Below are positions 1-12,000 of a stretch of DNA of 64,000 nucleotides, piece after piece. The stretch is from Edaphochlamys debaryana (taxonomy: Eukaryota > Chlorophyta > Chlorophyceae > Chlamydomonadales): contig JAEHOE010000125.1 in assembly GCA_016858145.1 (NCBI GenBank), forward strand, positions 248,001 through 312,000. The letters are read 5' to 3'. The notes beneath the pieces were generated by a model that was given only the letters and a program-made list of their open reading frames with translations, had not been told where the DNA came from and ran no database searches. Within the stretch, counting starts at the first letter, position 1, and each line of letters begins with the position of its first letter. Made by a program: the position numbers and the translations under genes.

Positions 1-1285
1 GCAATTCGTGTCATTGCCACTGTGTTGCGCTTACCTGTGGTACGTCAGAGGATGCGGCTGCCATGGCTTCGCGTTGCGGTGAAGGAAATGGTCAGGATGT
101 AAGTCCGGGCCGCAAGGGTGCTGTGGCACCAGGGCGATCGATGAGCGGCTGTAGTAATAGCGAGCGAGTATGGGCGGCAAACTGTCTCAGAGCTTGACAC
201 TTCTCTGCTTGCAGGCCGCCAGGCGCGCGAGGCCGTAAAAAGCGTTACGATTAGCCATTACGTACCCGGCTACGCCTTACCTCGCCCTTACCCGCCGTGC
301 AGCTGCTAGGCGTGAGTGCCTTACTGCTTTGCGGACGGCGCGAGCTGCTCGCTCGTCCGGGAGCAAGGCCGCTGCTTTGTCCGTGGGGTTGCGCCAGGGG
401 TGTGGCAGTGGGAACGGCTGGGGTGGCGGGGCAAGGCGAGGCGAGGCGAGGGGAGGGAGGGAAAGCCAGGCCCCCGGGCAGGCACTCGTCCAGCTCCTTA
501 CGGAGGGCTACGCCCAGCTCGACGTCGTGAACCAATGCCTGGTCAACGCTGAAGGTGGAATGCAGCGGTCCATGGAACACGGCACCGCACCAGCACGCCA
601 TCAGCCGTCGCGGCGCCGCCATCCCAGGTAACCCACACCGCTACCACGGCTAGGTCCAGCTCCCTACAAAGGGCCTATGCCCAGCTCAGCGGAATATCGC
701 CCTTGCAACAGGCATGGCTACCACACCACTACCCGGCCCACCCAGTCCAGCGCCTGGTGAGGGGCTATGCCCACCGCCCGCGTCCGAGCAACCTACCAAA
801 GCTACGTGATGTCCCTGTGCGACGCACACGTCCGGCCAGCACAGCATCCCTCCAGCATGCAACTCCTCTCTTAACCCCATCGGGGCCAACGCCCCGCTAC
901 TCCACAGATCCCGGGCTGCCAACCGACCCCCGCTCACCATGCACTGCATGATCTAATGTACAGGAGCGCTGCTCCAATCAAACAATCGATGGCAACGCCT
1001 TGCGCGTGCATCCCTGTGGCAATTATTGTCCCACACACCGGCTATGGTACTCCAGCGAAGCCGTCCGCAAACCAGTAAGTGCCACGGGGCACACCGCAGT
1101 CACTGGCCGCTGTCCGGCTGTCCGCTACGCCCCGCCAACACGGCAGGCTCCAACACGGTACGTGCAGTATCCTTCACTCCAGCCGGATCCATCGGCTTAC
1201 GCAAACCCAAGGCCCCGGGCATTGTCAAAGGTCCACCCGCATCCCACCCCCTATCCCACCCCCCACCCCGTGCCCCCACCCCCCA
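1..1285. other. Left flank without a supported gene
   Basis: No exon chain could be built here on either strand. The part next to 1,286 is presumably 3' UTR of the minus-strand MYND gene, although no clear minus-strand TGTAA signal was seen close by. Three degenerate copies of a roughly 33-bp motif lie near 487-520, 656-688 and 743-775 (reported as a finding). Confidence 0.4.
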
Positions 1286-3259
1286 TCACAGGAAGCTCGC
1301 CGTATCCTGCCACGCGGGCTTGTTGCCCGTCTGCACCTTGGGCCCCGCTGACACAGGCCGCGCCGCCCTGCCGGTCCCGGGTTTTGGCGGCGCCTCGGCG
1401 AAACGTTTCATCACGTACATGCACGGTCTCGGCCCATCGAGGCCGTTATTGGCGCGAAACTCAACTTCCGCCAGCTCCTTCTCGGCCGCGATCTCCATCT
1501 CCCGAAGCTTCTTGTACTTGGAATCCAGCTCGAAGTACACGTCCATCTCGCCGTCCACCTGATCCGGATCCATCTCCTGGATCCCGGTCTTGAAACCGAT
1601 TACGGATCGGCGCGGCGAAGCGGCGGCGGCAGCCGCCTTTAATGCGGATCCAAGGCCCGGCCCTGCCGCTGGCGATCGGCCCGAGGTCGATGCCGCTGAC
1701 GCGGATGACGGCCTGGGCCGGTGCCGTACAGCCGAGCCGCCGCCGCCGCCGCCGCCGCCGCCAGCTGCCGCGGAAGCTGGAGAGCCGCTGGCGGAGCCGC
1801 CGCCGCCGCCAGGCGTGTTGGCGGCGGCGCGGCGGCGCAGATCCTGCCGTACGACGGCCATGGCTGCGTTGTTGACCCACATCTCCTCCGCGGGTCGCAG
1901 GCCGCCCGGGGCCCAGTGGCCGGTGGTGTGGTACTTGCACAGGGCCTGGGGTGGGGTGGGGTGGAGTGGGTGGAACGGAGAGGAGACGGGGAGGTGGATA
2001 AACGGTCGAGCTTGCGGAAAACGGGGCTTGGGTACCACAGGATGTGGGGAAGGGCAAGCCCTTGACAGTGATTGCGGCAGCTGCTGACTCCCCCCTGCCT
2101 GCATGTGGGACCCCCACCTTGTGTGAGGTGTAGTCCAGCTTGGCACACGCCTCAGAGCAGTACCAGGCCGCCTGGGGGGGGGGGGTGTCCGGGTTTAGCC
2201 CTTGGCACGATGAGCAAAGCACTTGGCACGGGACCAGCCACTTGACGCCTAGCCGCCCAGCCCCACATCATCCCACTCCCGGGGGCATCCCCCGCCCCCA
2301 TCACCAGCTCCGCGCCTCAAACCCCACCTTGCAAGCCCCACCCCTGCGGCCCCCACCTTGCATGCCCTGCACCGCATCAGCCGCGGCCCGTCAGCGGCGT
2401 AGAAGCAGGAGGCCCCGCAGCCCCCGCAGCGCGCCACTCCCAGGGACTTGGGGACGGAGGCCTGGGGGCACGGGGGGGGGGGAATGCGGGTAGCAAGGGA
2501 TGTAGACAAGGCCTTGGCGTACCCGGCCCGGCCTCTCTTTCCCCAGCCCCCGAGGGGGGAGCTACATAGCTATACACACCCAGGCCCAGGCACACTCGGG
2601 TCGCTCGCGCGTCCGCCGTTCCACTGCTCTCACTGCATCTCATTTCACTGCATCTCACCGCTCCCCCCTCGCCCCCCCCTTCGACCCTGCCCCTGGAAGC
2701 CTTATCGTCATCCCTGCTCCCCCACCCCCCTCCTCTCCCCACCCCTGCTCCAGGTCCAGCACCGAATTGCCGCCATGAGCCCCTGCCCCCGCTCATGGAC
2801 CCCGAACCCCGCCCCCCTCACATCCCACAGCCGGCTACCCCCCCCAAAGCCCCATTCCCTCTCCTTCCTTACCCCTTCCCCACGTCGCTGCCCCCCCCAA
2901 TGAGCCCCATCATAAGGCCCCGCCCATGCACATGGCCCTGCCCCCCCTCCCACCGCCCCCACCTGCTCCAAGTCGAGGGCGCACCCCACCCCCGACGCCG
3001 CCGCCGCCGCCAGGGACGACCGCGCCGCCGCCGCCCCCGCGAACCCGCCCGGGGCCCGCATGGTCCCGCGTCCCGCGTCCGGGCTCGTGTCGTACAGTGC
3101 CGTACGGCCCGCCCAGCGGTCGTTGCAGTCGAGCCCGCTGCCCAGGCCGTTGTGTTCGATCAGGGAGTCGTCCCTGTGGCCGTACGTGGCTCGGAGCTTG
3201 GAGGCGAGGTGGGAGTTCTGGTTGGATGCCTCCCGCTCCGCGCGGGCCCGGCGGAGGGG
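1286..3259 (-). CDS. MYND-type zinc-finger protein (5' end not found)
   Basis: Minus-strand gene of unknown role. Supported exons in transcript order are 3259-2963, 2461-2357, 2171-2118 and 1945-1286, all joined in phase 0, giving 371 residues plus stop. The zinc finger is spread over three exons: CGGC, then CRAC, then AAWYCSEAC, then HKALC. Together these give the MYND pattern C-x2-C, C-x2-C, YC-x3-C, H-x3-C, with splice sites placed so that each ligand is kept. MYND fingers are known as protein-interaction modules in regulators and in some ciliary proteins. The upstream exon is rich in Ala and charged residues (LASKLRATYGHRDDSL). The C-terminal exon has Gly/Ser/Ala runs followed by a short charged helix (DVYFELDSKYKKLREME). 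The start codon was not found; an extra small exon near 2,750-2,800 (NSVLDLEQ) is possible. The gene is real with good confidence; its cellular role is not known. Confidence 0.72.
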
Positions 3260-3725
3260 CTGCGGGGGTGGGGGCCACGCGGCATGGGGGTCAGGAAGGC
3301 GAAGGGGTGAGAGGGGTGAAGGCAAGGAAGGCCGGGAGCGGAGGTGCCTTGTGGGATGTTTCTGGTGAGGAGTCTCGGGGGATCGAAGGGGAAGTTGCGG
3401 AACGGGTGGGTGGCGGTGTCAGGTCGAGTCGGGGCAAGAAAATAATCGGGGGCGGCGACCATTGGAGTGAGGTGAGGTAGAAGGCGCAGGATAGAAGCTA
3501 GGCTTCGGCTGAAGGTGCAATACGATGTGTTGCCGAACGTGGCCAGCCAGATCTGGGATGCGGGAAGGGGGCAGCAAAGTGAACGGCCACAATGCTTAAA
3601 GTCAGTCTGGCGGGAAGCTGACTCGGGCCTAGGCGATCGGGCGCGTAGCCCGGTCAGTTCGTTCGGGTGGCGAACGCGGACTGGGTGATTGCGCCGGACG
3701 CAACGCGGCGGAGGGAGCGAACCGA

Positions 3726-3822
3726 GTGACGGGCGGGCGGGCGCAAGCGCATCAAGGTGCTGGATAAGAGGGCGGCGCGCTACCAGCATCAGCGCGAGGC
3801 GGGGGCGGCGGCCGTCGACATG
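3726..3822 (+). pseudogene. Plus-strand peptide fragment, copy 1 (RKRI...ARYQ motif)
   Basis: A short open stretch reads RKRIKVLDKRAARYQHQ followed by REAGAAAVDM, then a good donor (GTGGGTG). It is clearly related to a second stretch at 4,402-4,550 (RKRITPVKKKVARYQRQ, KKAGAAAIQI). No ATG or upstream exon could be attached. It lies just beyond the stop codon of the minus-strand CFAP97-like gene. It may be an exon of an unrecognised basic protein or a relic of one; function unknown. Confidence 0.3.
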
Positions 3823-3895
3823 GTGGGTGCACGGAGGGCAGCGGGGGCGGAGGTGGGGAACAGACGCACCAGGACGCAGTCACGGGCTGGCAGGC

Positions 3896-5737
3896 TTACG
3901 GCGCGTTGAGACGACGGGAAGGGCCGGGATTGCGGCTTTGCCAAGCGCGGGTAGGGGCCGACAGCCACACGTGCTTGCCCGGGCAGAAGGTCCTGAAGCA
4001 CCCCACCGCCCCCTCTGAGCCCCTCATCTCCGGCGGCTGGCGCGTGCTGGCCTCCTTCACGGCGGGCCGCATGATGCGCCGGACGGCGAGGTGTACCTGG
4101 GAAGCGAGTGCGAGTGCGAGTGCGAGGAAACGAGGTGCCACCGTCCGCGGGCTGTCCTCGGCCTCGCCTCGCCTCGCGTGCAGCGGCCGCGGTTGCGGCA
4201 GGCGCGCTGGCAGTTCCGGGCGGAGGGTGGCGCCGCCGGCCAGCGCCGGCGGCGGCGGCGGCAGCAGCTGGGCCGCGTCAGGCCGCTGACGGCGGAGCGG
4301 TGCGCACAGCGCCCGTCAGCGACTGTGGCGGGGCGGCCCAAGGGAATGGGCTGCGTGCGGCGCGGACGGCTGCGGCGGGTGCACCGCGGCGGAGGGGCCC
4401 AAGCAGGTGACGGGCCGGCGCAAGCGTATTACCCCGGTGAAGAAGAAGGTCGCGCGCTACCAGCGGCAGAAGAAGGCCGGCGCGGCGGCAATCCAGATCA
4501 CGGCGGCCGACGACGGCAGCACGGGCAGCGAGGCCAGCGGCGCGGAGTGAGGGCGCGCGGGCTATTGCGGCTAGGCAGCGGCAGCTAGCGGTAGCGGGGG
4601 TCGGAGACCAGCGGCGCGGAGGGAGGGCGGACTGGGGGCTAGCGGGCTTGCGGTCAGGCTAGGTTAGGCAAGCGCACGCAAGCGCACGCGGAGGGCTCCC
4701 GAGTTCTACGCCCCGATCGAAAAAGAAATTTGGGCTCAGGTCGACGCAACTTGCACCTTACCTCATGCGCAGGCTCGGCGGGGGGCCAGGGGGTTGGCGC
4801 TACGTAATGCTGTGTCTCGGGCATGTCTGACGCAGGCTTGCCTGTGGAGGGCGGGGAGTGGGGCGCTGCGTTCGCCCCATGCCTGCCTCGGCCGCGCTCA
4901 ACACATGAGCACCCCGACCAGACCCTCGTCCATGCCCCCCACCTGCTCACACCCCTCAACAGGACTCCCTCCTGCCCATCCCCGCGGCCTTGGGCCCGGC
5001 TGGTGGATGGGCCTTCCTCTGAACTTCCTGCGAACCTGCCCAGCCCCAACAATACCTCCCCACCCCGGCACAGCTCCACCCCCATACCCCACATCGAACC
5101 CCAGCACCTTCCCGTCCCGACCATATCGCTCGATCCCGCAGCCGCCGCTCACCCATCCTGCAGCCCAAACCCCTCGGCGCCCCTACCTCGTACACTCCTC
5201 AACCCCTCACCCCATCAAGGCACACAGCCACCCCTCACCCACCCACCCACGCCATTCCGTCCGACCCCTCCCCAGCGTTTGCTTACCTCTCCATAAGGCC
5301 TCCCCTCAAACAACCCCACCGATACCACCCCCCCCCCCCATTCAAGCACACGGCTGCCCCTCACCCACCCTTCCGCTCCTGCCGCCTGCGCTGCCCCTCC
5401 GCCACCGAGCCGTAGCCCCGCGGCGCGTGGAAGCCCGCGGGCGGCTCCCGGCGGATGTCCGCCAGCTTGCGGGCCATCACGGCGTTCTCAGCCTCCACGC
5501 GAGCCCAGCGCTCCGAGTCAACGCTGCGCGTGGGGGGACAATCGCAGGGATGGGCCATGCGTCTCATTTGAGAAGCACTGCGACACGATGTCAACGACGT
5601 GAGGCATAGTACACTATGTGGCAGCTGCGTGCAGGGCCGCACCGGTTGCGCTGGTGGGGCGCCTGCTGCGATGCGTAGTCCACGCCGCGCGGCCCCTTCG
5701 CGCCCCCTCCGCCTCCTGTGTAGTTAAGCTCCGACAT
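3896..5737 (-). CDS. Small CFAP97-like (hemingway-type) protein
   Basis: Four-exon minus-strand model: 5737-5643, 5523-5369, 4841-4762 and 4096-3896. Phases are consistent and give 176 residues. The start (MSELNYTGGG) is the first ATG. The second exon holds a short coiled-coil motif, VDSERWARVEAENAVMARKL followed by ADIRR. Its spacing of R..EN..L..KL..I resembles the CFAP97/KIAA1430 family of small cilia-associated proteins, from memory of the family pattern. The rest is basic and proline-rich, and the last exon (VHLAVRRIMRPAVKEASTR) is least certain. Introns are about 120, 527 and 665 bp, and the last contains the plus-strand fragment at 4,402-4,550. A flagellar role would suit a motile alga but is inferred only from the short motif. 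Confidence 0.55.
4402..4550 (+). pseudogene. Plus-strand peptide fragment, copy 2 with stop codon
   Basis: An open stretch beginning near AAEGPKQVTGRRKRI runs through VKKKVARYQRQKKAGAAAIQ and ends at TGA 4,548-4,550 after a Ser/Glu/Asp-rich tail (DDGSTGSEASGAE). It is a diverged copy of the fragment at 3,726-3,822. It lies antisense inside an intron of the CFAP97-like gene. It could be the last exon of a basic nuclear protein whose other copy is incomplete, or a remnant. No initiating exon was found. Confidence 0.35.
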
Positions 5738-6025
5738 AGCAGCAGAGCCTTGTGTCGCGGCTAGGAAGCGGAGGCCCTCACGGCTGCCCGCGGCCTATGC
5801 GCAAGCTAAGCTGTTAGATGCATTGCGCATGTGCTGCGGCGCAACGATCATACTGCAGTGCGAGGGCAGAGGTACCGAGCGGTAAAGCGCGGAGAAGGCG
5901 AGGACTGACGTCCCAGGGGTCGGCCCGCTTCCCGCCAAGGCGGCCATGCGGCCTGGATCAGCCCCGTTGAGCGCTTCGCCCGGCCTGCACGCGGCGCTTT
6001 GCCAGACCAGCACCAGCCGGCAGCC

Positions 6026-9000
6026 ATGGCGGACGACGGGCCGCGCAAATCGAGGTTCGCGGGCGTGTGTTGGACGAAGAACACGCAGAAGTGGCGTGCA
6101 CATGTCAGCGTCGCAGGCAAGAGATATGACGGCAACCTCCACGAGAGCGAGGAGGACGCGGCGCGGCAGGCCGACCTGTGAGCGGGGAGCGGGGCGGGGC
6201 GCTCCGAGGTTTGGGGCGCCTGCGCCTCACACCGCCTCGCTGCCCTTGCCCTCCCTCCCGCAGCCTCATCTACAAGGTCAAGGGCCCCGCGGCGCGCCTC
6301 AACTTTGGGCTGTCCGAGGAGCAGCGGTCGCAGCTGGACGCGCTGAGCCTGGAGCAGCTGCTGGCGTCGTTCCGCGAGGCGGGCGAGAAGTTCTCGAGCG
6401 GCTCGTCCAGCTTTCGGGGCGTCGGGTGGCACAAGGGGAGGGGCAAGTGGACAGTGCGGATCAGGGCGGACGGTAAGCACCTAAACATGGGCTCCTTCGC
6501 CGACCAGCGTGAGGCCGCGCGCGCCTACGACGCGGCCGCACTCAAGTACCACGGCGCCAAGGCGCGGCTCAACTTCCCCGACGAGGCGCCGCCGCCGCTG
6601 CTGCCAGCCACCGCCGCGGACCCTGCCGCTAATCCCGCCGCCGCCGCCTCTGAGCCCGCGGCTCCCTCCGCCTCGGAAGCCGCCAGTGACCGCCAGGCAG
6701 GCAAGGGGAGCGCAAGCCGGCGGGCCCCTGCGCCCAAGGGCAAGGGGGCCGCCAAGCGCGGGCCAGGCCCCGCGGCCCCGTCCCCGCCTGCGGAGGCGGA
6801 CTTGGCCGGCGCTGGTGCCGGGGACCCGAGGCAGGCGCCGGGCCATGGCGGTGGCGGCCGGGCGCCGGAGGCTCCGCATGGGGAGGTGCCCTCGGGCCCT
6901 GCTGCTGCTGTGCTGGCGGATCCACTTGGCGGATCCAGCGCCGCAGAGGCAGTGCTGCCGCCGCTGCCTTCACACCAAGGCGCTGACTCCGGGGACCCGG
7001 GCTCTAAATCGGAGGCCGGTGCCCTTGGGGAGGGCAATGCGCTGGAAGGGTCGGGGGCCCCTTCGGGAGGAGCCACCGGCATACCGGCGGCAGCGCCTCC
7101 TGAGGTTGAGGATGCGCTGGCGGAGGCGCTGGCGGGTGGTGGGGGATCCGATGTGGAGGGCAACGACGAGGGCGACGGCGGCAGCTCCGTCCTGAGCTCG
7201 GGGAGCGCATACGGGGACGAGGCGTGGTCCGAGCCAGGTGGGGGCGCGGGGAAGGACCACGACAGAGGGGGGCAGGCGGTGCCAGTGGGGATGTGGCCCC
7301 GTGATGTGGCCCCTGGTGCGGTATTTGGAACCCGCGCTGGACGCAGAGGCAAGACCGGGCGGGCGTGGGCAAGGGGAAAGGCAGTAAAGGGTGGTGGGGG
7401 ATGAGCTCCTGCGCATCTGCTTCGACCCTTCCCCCCGGGTACACACGTCGCGCCCACAACCCCAGGCCTGCTCTCTGGCTCGTCGTACGGTACGGACGAG
7501 GACGAGGACATGGTCGGCCTGCCGTACGACCTGCCGTACCTCGCAGGTACTTCGGGGCGAGGTTCAGGGTCCTCAGGGGTTCAGACCATACGGACCATAC
7601 GCCTTGCACGTCGGCGCGGAGAGGGCGCATCAAACAGGCGCTCACGGGGCTGCACGCTGCAGCCTTTGGCGCATGGCCTACGCTTTAGCGCTCACAGTTG
7701 CTCGTCAGGCTGCACGCTGCAGCCCTTGGCAGCTGGCCTTACCGCACTCACGCACCGGCAAGCAATGACACCACTGTGCCCGCTCCTGCAGGCGACCCGG
7801 ATCCCGCAAACGGCGAGCAGAATTCAAACCAGGAGCAGTCCCCCGCCTCACAGGTGCGGCGGGTGCACAGGAGTTCCGCCCAACTCGCGTGAGTAGGCTT
7901 TCTCTCTGTCACAAGCAACCCCTCGCTTCCAAACTGCATGCCAGGGATATGCTGGCGACCTACTGACCCTCATGGACTGTGGCGAACATGGCGGCGCCGC
8001 TGGCGGTGGCATCGGCAGTGGCGGCGGTCGCGGCGGCTCCCGGGCCCTGGCGGCCCCGCTGGCGGCGGCCCCCGGCGCTGGCCTGGTGGCTGACTACCTT
8101 GCTGTGGCGGGGGACGGTGAGGGGTCGGGTTTGGGGCACGTCTGGTGACAGCCAGGGGTGGGTCCTGGGTGCTGGGTAGCAATCATGGCCATGTGTCCCC
8201 GGGCTGATCTGGGCTACCCAATCTCCCATGCCGTTATGCGCCCTGTCCTTGACCTATTCCCATGCCCCCCCCCCAGCCGAGGACCTCCGCCTCCTCGACT
8301 GCGACCTCCCGAGGGCCGCCACACACGCGGCGGCCGCAGCGGCGCTGGCGGCGGCGGCGGCGGCGGCCGCTGGCGGCGGAAGAGGCGGCGGCCCTGCCAG
8401 AGGCGGCGGTCCCAAGGGGCGCAGCATCCGAGTACTGGAGGGAAACTGGAATGAGTGGTGGGTACTGGTATCCTGCAGCCGGGTCAGTCAGGTGCTGCCG
8501 CCGGTCCAGGTAGCCGCTGGGGACGACGGTCAGGGTAGACGCCCGGGAGACCTGAGCAGTGACCGTGGCCGTGGCCTCTGACCGTCGCCCACTCCGCTGC
8601 ACCTGCGTCCATCTTCCCACTCTCTCAGGTGGAGCCCCTCCCATGGCCCCGCCCAGCTGGCCGGCCCCTGGTACGACCTGCCCCCGACTGACGAGGAGCT
8701 GTGGGCGGGGAGCTGCACGGAGCGCATGGGGGAGGAGGTGAGGGGCTGAAGGTGGTGGGGGACGAGGAGGTGGTTCCGGTCAGCGGAGGTGCGTGCGGCA
8801 GTACGTCCTGACATGCAAGCAAGGAGGGCCTCACACGTAGCCAAAGCCCCAACTCTGCACCCCCCGAATCTTCCCGTCTACCCCCGTACCCACCCAGCAC
8901 ACCCCACTAGCGGTGCCGGACGGCATCCCACACATACACCTCACTCTGCCCCCTCGCCCACCCCCACCCCCCGCTACCCTCCCCAGTACGCCTCCACCCT

Positions 9001-12000
9001 CGACCGAATGCGGCGGCTGCTGGGGGGCCGGGGTCTGGCGCCACAGGAGCTGCAGGTGGGTGGGAGCCCAGGAGGGGAGCGGAGGGGAAGTGGAGGGAGA
9101 GATTTAAGGGTTTGGGGGGGATGCAGCCGACAGATGGGCTTGGCGCCTCAGGAGCTGGAGGTGGGGAGGGCCGGGGGTAAAGGGCGTGGGGTCTGGTTAA
9201 GATCCGGGGTGTGGGTCTGGGTTTGGATCAGGAGATGGGGCGAGGGATCAGCGGCTGCAGGGAGAGGGCTGAGGCGGGACGTGCTGGGAATGAGCCGACA
9301 AGGGTGTCGGCAGGGGCCGCACCCTCGCATGTCCCTCCCGCGCCCTCCCGCGCCCAGCCTCCAGCCCCACTCCCTGTCGACCCTCCATCTCCACTTCACC
9401 CCCAGGAGGTCCGCCGCGCAAGGCAGGAGCGGGAGGCGGTGCGGGCGGCAGCAGAGGCAGACAGCGAGGGCGCCTCGAGCCCGCCACCCGGCGCCGCCAA
9501 GCGCCGCCGGCGGTACTTCGGCACCGCCCACTGGCCGATCATGTTCGGCGGCAGCGGCGGCGGCGTCAGCGGTGGCGGCAGCGGTGACGACGGGAGCGGT
9601 AGCACGGCCGGTGGCAGCGACGACGGCAGCGGGGGTGGCGGAGGCATGGCCGGCGCCAGGGCCGGCGGCGGTGCTGGCGGCGGCGGCAGCGGCGGCGGGG
9701 CTGTGCGGCCCTCGGTGTGGGCGGCCCCCAGTGCTGAGTTCCTTCACTTTGTGGCCTCAGGGGACATGGTGGGTGCAAGGGGGTGCAGTGCCTCTCGTGG
9801 TGATGGGGAGGGTTTGGGGGTGGGGTAGAGGCAGGGTTGGGTACTTGGGTTTGGGCGGTTGGGGAGGGCCCCCTAGGGTCAGCAAACCTTGAGTTTGCCT
9901 TGACTGCTCTCGATCCCCGACACGGCCCCGCTACCCATCCTACCCATCCTTCACTCGGTCGTCTGCCCAGACTCCTCTTGGCAAGTCGGCAAACTTTGTC
10001 CCACCACACCCTGCCCTCCCTGCGGCCCCTCTCCCCCCTCAGTCCGCGGCGGGTCAGGTGATGCCCCACGCTGCGGCTCTGCTCGAGGCTGCGGGCGTGG
10101 CCCCTGCGCTCGCCGCCGCCGCCGCCGCCGGCCGCACCGCCGAGCTGCCTCCCCTCCCGGCGGCGCCCTCGGCTGAAGGACGCAGTGGTGGCGGTGCGGG
10201 TGCAGCGGAGCCCTTCGGCTACCCCATCACCAAGTACGACGCCAATGCCGTACTGCACCGCGCCGCACTGGAGACGGCCCGGCTGGAGGGCCGCCCGCCG
10301 CCGCCATCCCCCACCAAGTGAGGACGCGCTGGGGCTCACATGGTGGCTTGTGCGTTGAAGACCTCTGCGTCTGCACCCATGCCCCCTGTGCAACCGTGAC
10401 TGCGCAAACATTATCACCCGCCGCAACCCGTACCCCACCCGCAGGTACACGTACAAGGACAACGCCAGTGGGCCCCGCGTGGGCCCGGGCCTGGCCGCCC
10501 TGGGCCTGGGCCTGCCCCCGCCCTGGCTGTACGACCACGTGGAGAGGCAGAAGGTGGGTGCCGGGCGTGCATGAGGAGTGGTAGTTGGGGTCTGAACGAC
10601 TCCCGCGCCCGACTCTCGCGCCCACACTGCCCACACCGTCTGCCCACACCGTCTGCATCGCCCTGGACTCCCCTGCGCCCACTTCCTACGCCTGTATTCG
10701 CCGCCCCCCTCTCCGCCGCCGACCTCCGGCCCAGCGCTGCGCCCCCGAGGAAGACCGCCCCTCCCCTCTGCACTACGCTGAAACCCCTCCTCTACACCCT
10801 TTTCTCCCCCCTCTGCAGGTCATCCCTCTCTGCCCCCCCTTTCTACTCCCCCCTCTGAATCTCCCCTCTCTGCCCCGCCCTCTCCGCCCCCCCCCCTTCC
10901 TCAGATCCACCGCTACGCCGCCGAGGAGGCCGCTGCTGACGTGGCGCGGCTGCTGAGGGCCAGCACCGACACGGCCGGGCTGGAGCTGCCGGTGAGCCCA
11001 AAGGGGGGTTGGGGTAACGGCTTCGCTTATGCTAGTGGCATGGACCAGCAGGCTAGGTGCCTGGGCCATGACCTGTGGTACTGCTGACCACCGCTCCCAC
11101 AAGGGAGGGACGCCCATGCCCTGTGGTATGTGGTATGTGTCCTCGTGACAGGGACGCCCGTCTCCTCACGCCTGGTGGCTCCGGGTGTGCGCTAACACCA
11201 TCACGCCGACTCCCCGGGATTGTTTGCCCCCCTCCCTTCCCCCTCCCCCAGGAGTGCCTCCAGCGCGAGGCCCTGATGGCCTGCGGCTACCTGGGGCCGG
11301 GGGACCTGCCCCCGCCGGACTCGGATCCGGATCCGGACTCGGACACCGAGATGGATCCGGACTCGGTTGGATCCGGTCCGGACCGTTCCGGACCGGGGCC
11401 CATGGAGTGGCGGGCGGACGGCGGGCCGGGGCACGTGGCCTCACACAGGTGCGTGGCAGGGGGGGGGGCGTCGTGGGAGGGCTATAAAGAGGATTCGTGG
11501 GGATGCTAGCAACCAAGGAAGGTGTGGGCTGTGATGGGGAGCGAGGTGAGCTGGGCTCTGCCCCGACCCACATCATTACACCCGCTCTCCTGCAGGCACG
11601 TGCGGCCCCTGCCCGAGGAGCCTCCGCCCGCCCCGCCCAAGCTCAGCTGGGCCCAGGCCGTGGCCCAGGCCGCCCAGGGCCTGGGCCGCCCCGCCCCCCC
11701 GCACGCGCTGCCCCTGCCCGCCCTGCTCTTCCCCGGCTCCACCGCCCCCGGCTGCGGCGGAGCGGCAGCGCTGCAGGCCGTCGCCGCCGCTGCTGCCGAG
11801 CTCTCTACCGCTGCTGCCACCGCCGCTGCCCAAGCGGTCGGGAAGGCCGCGGTGGCGGCGGACCCGGCGGCGGCGACCGCTGGAGGTGCAGGCCCAGACG
11901 GCGCTACCAGCTCTGCCGCGGCCACTCCCACTGATGCCGCCGCGGGCGCGGCCGCGGCCGCGGCCGCTGAGGCGGTGGCGGCAGCTGCCCGTGAGATCGC

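Noticed and set aside
3060..3789. Start codon of the MYND gene at a minus-strand ATG near 3,467
   Set aside because: The frame from this ATG does not join the supported exon at 3,259, and no GT donor gives the needed phase.
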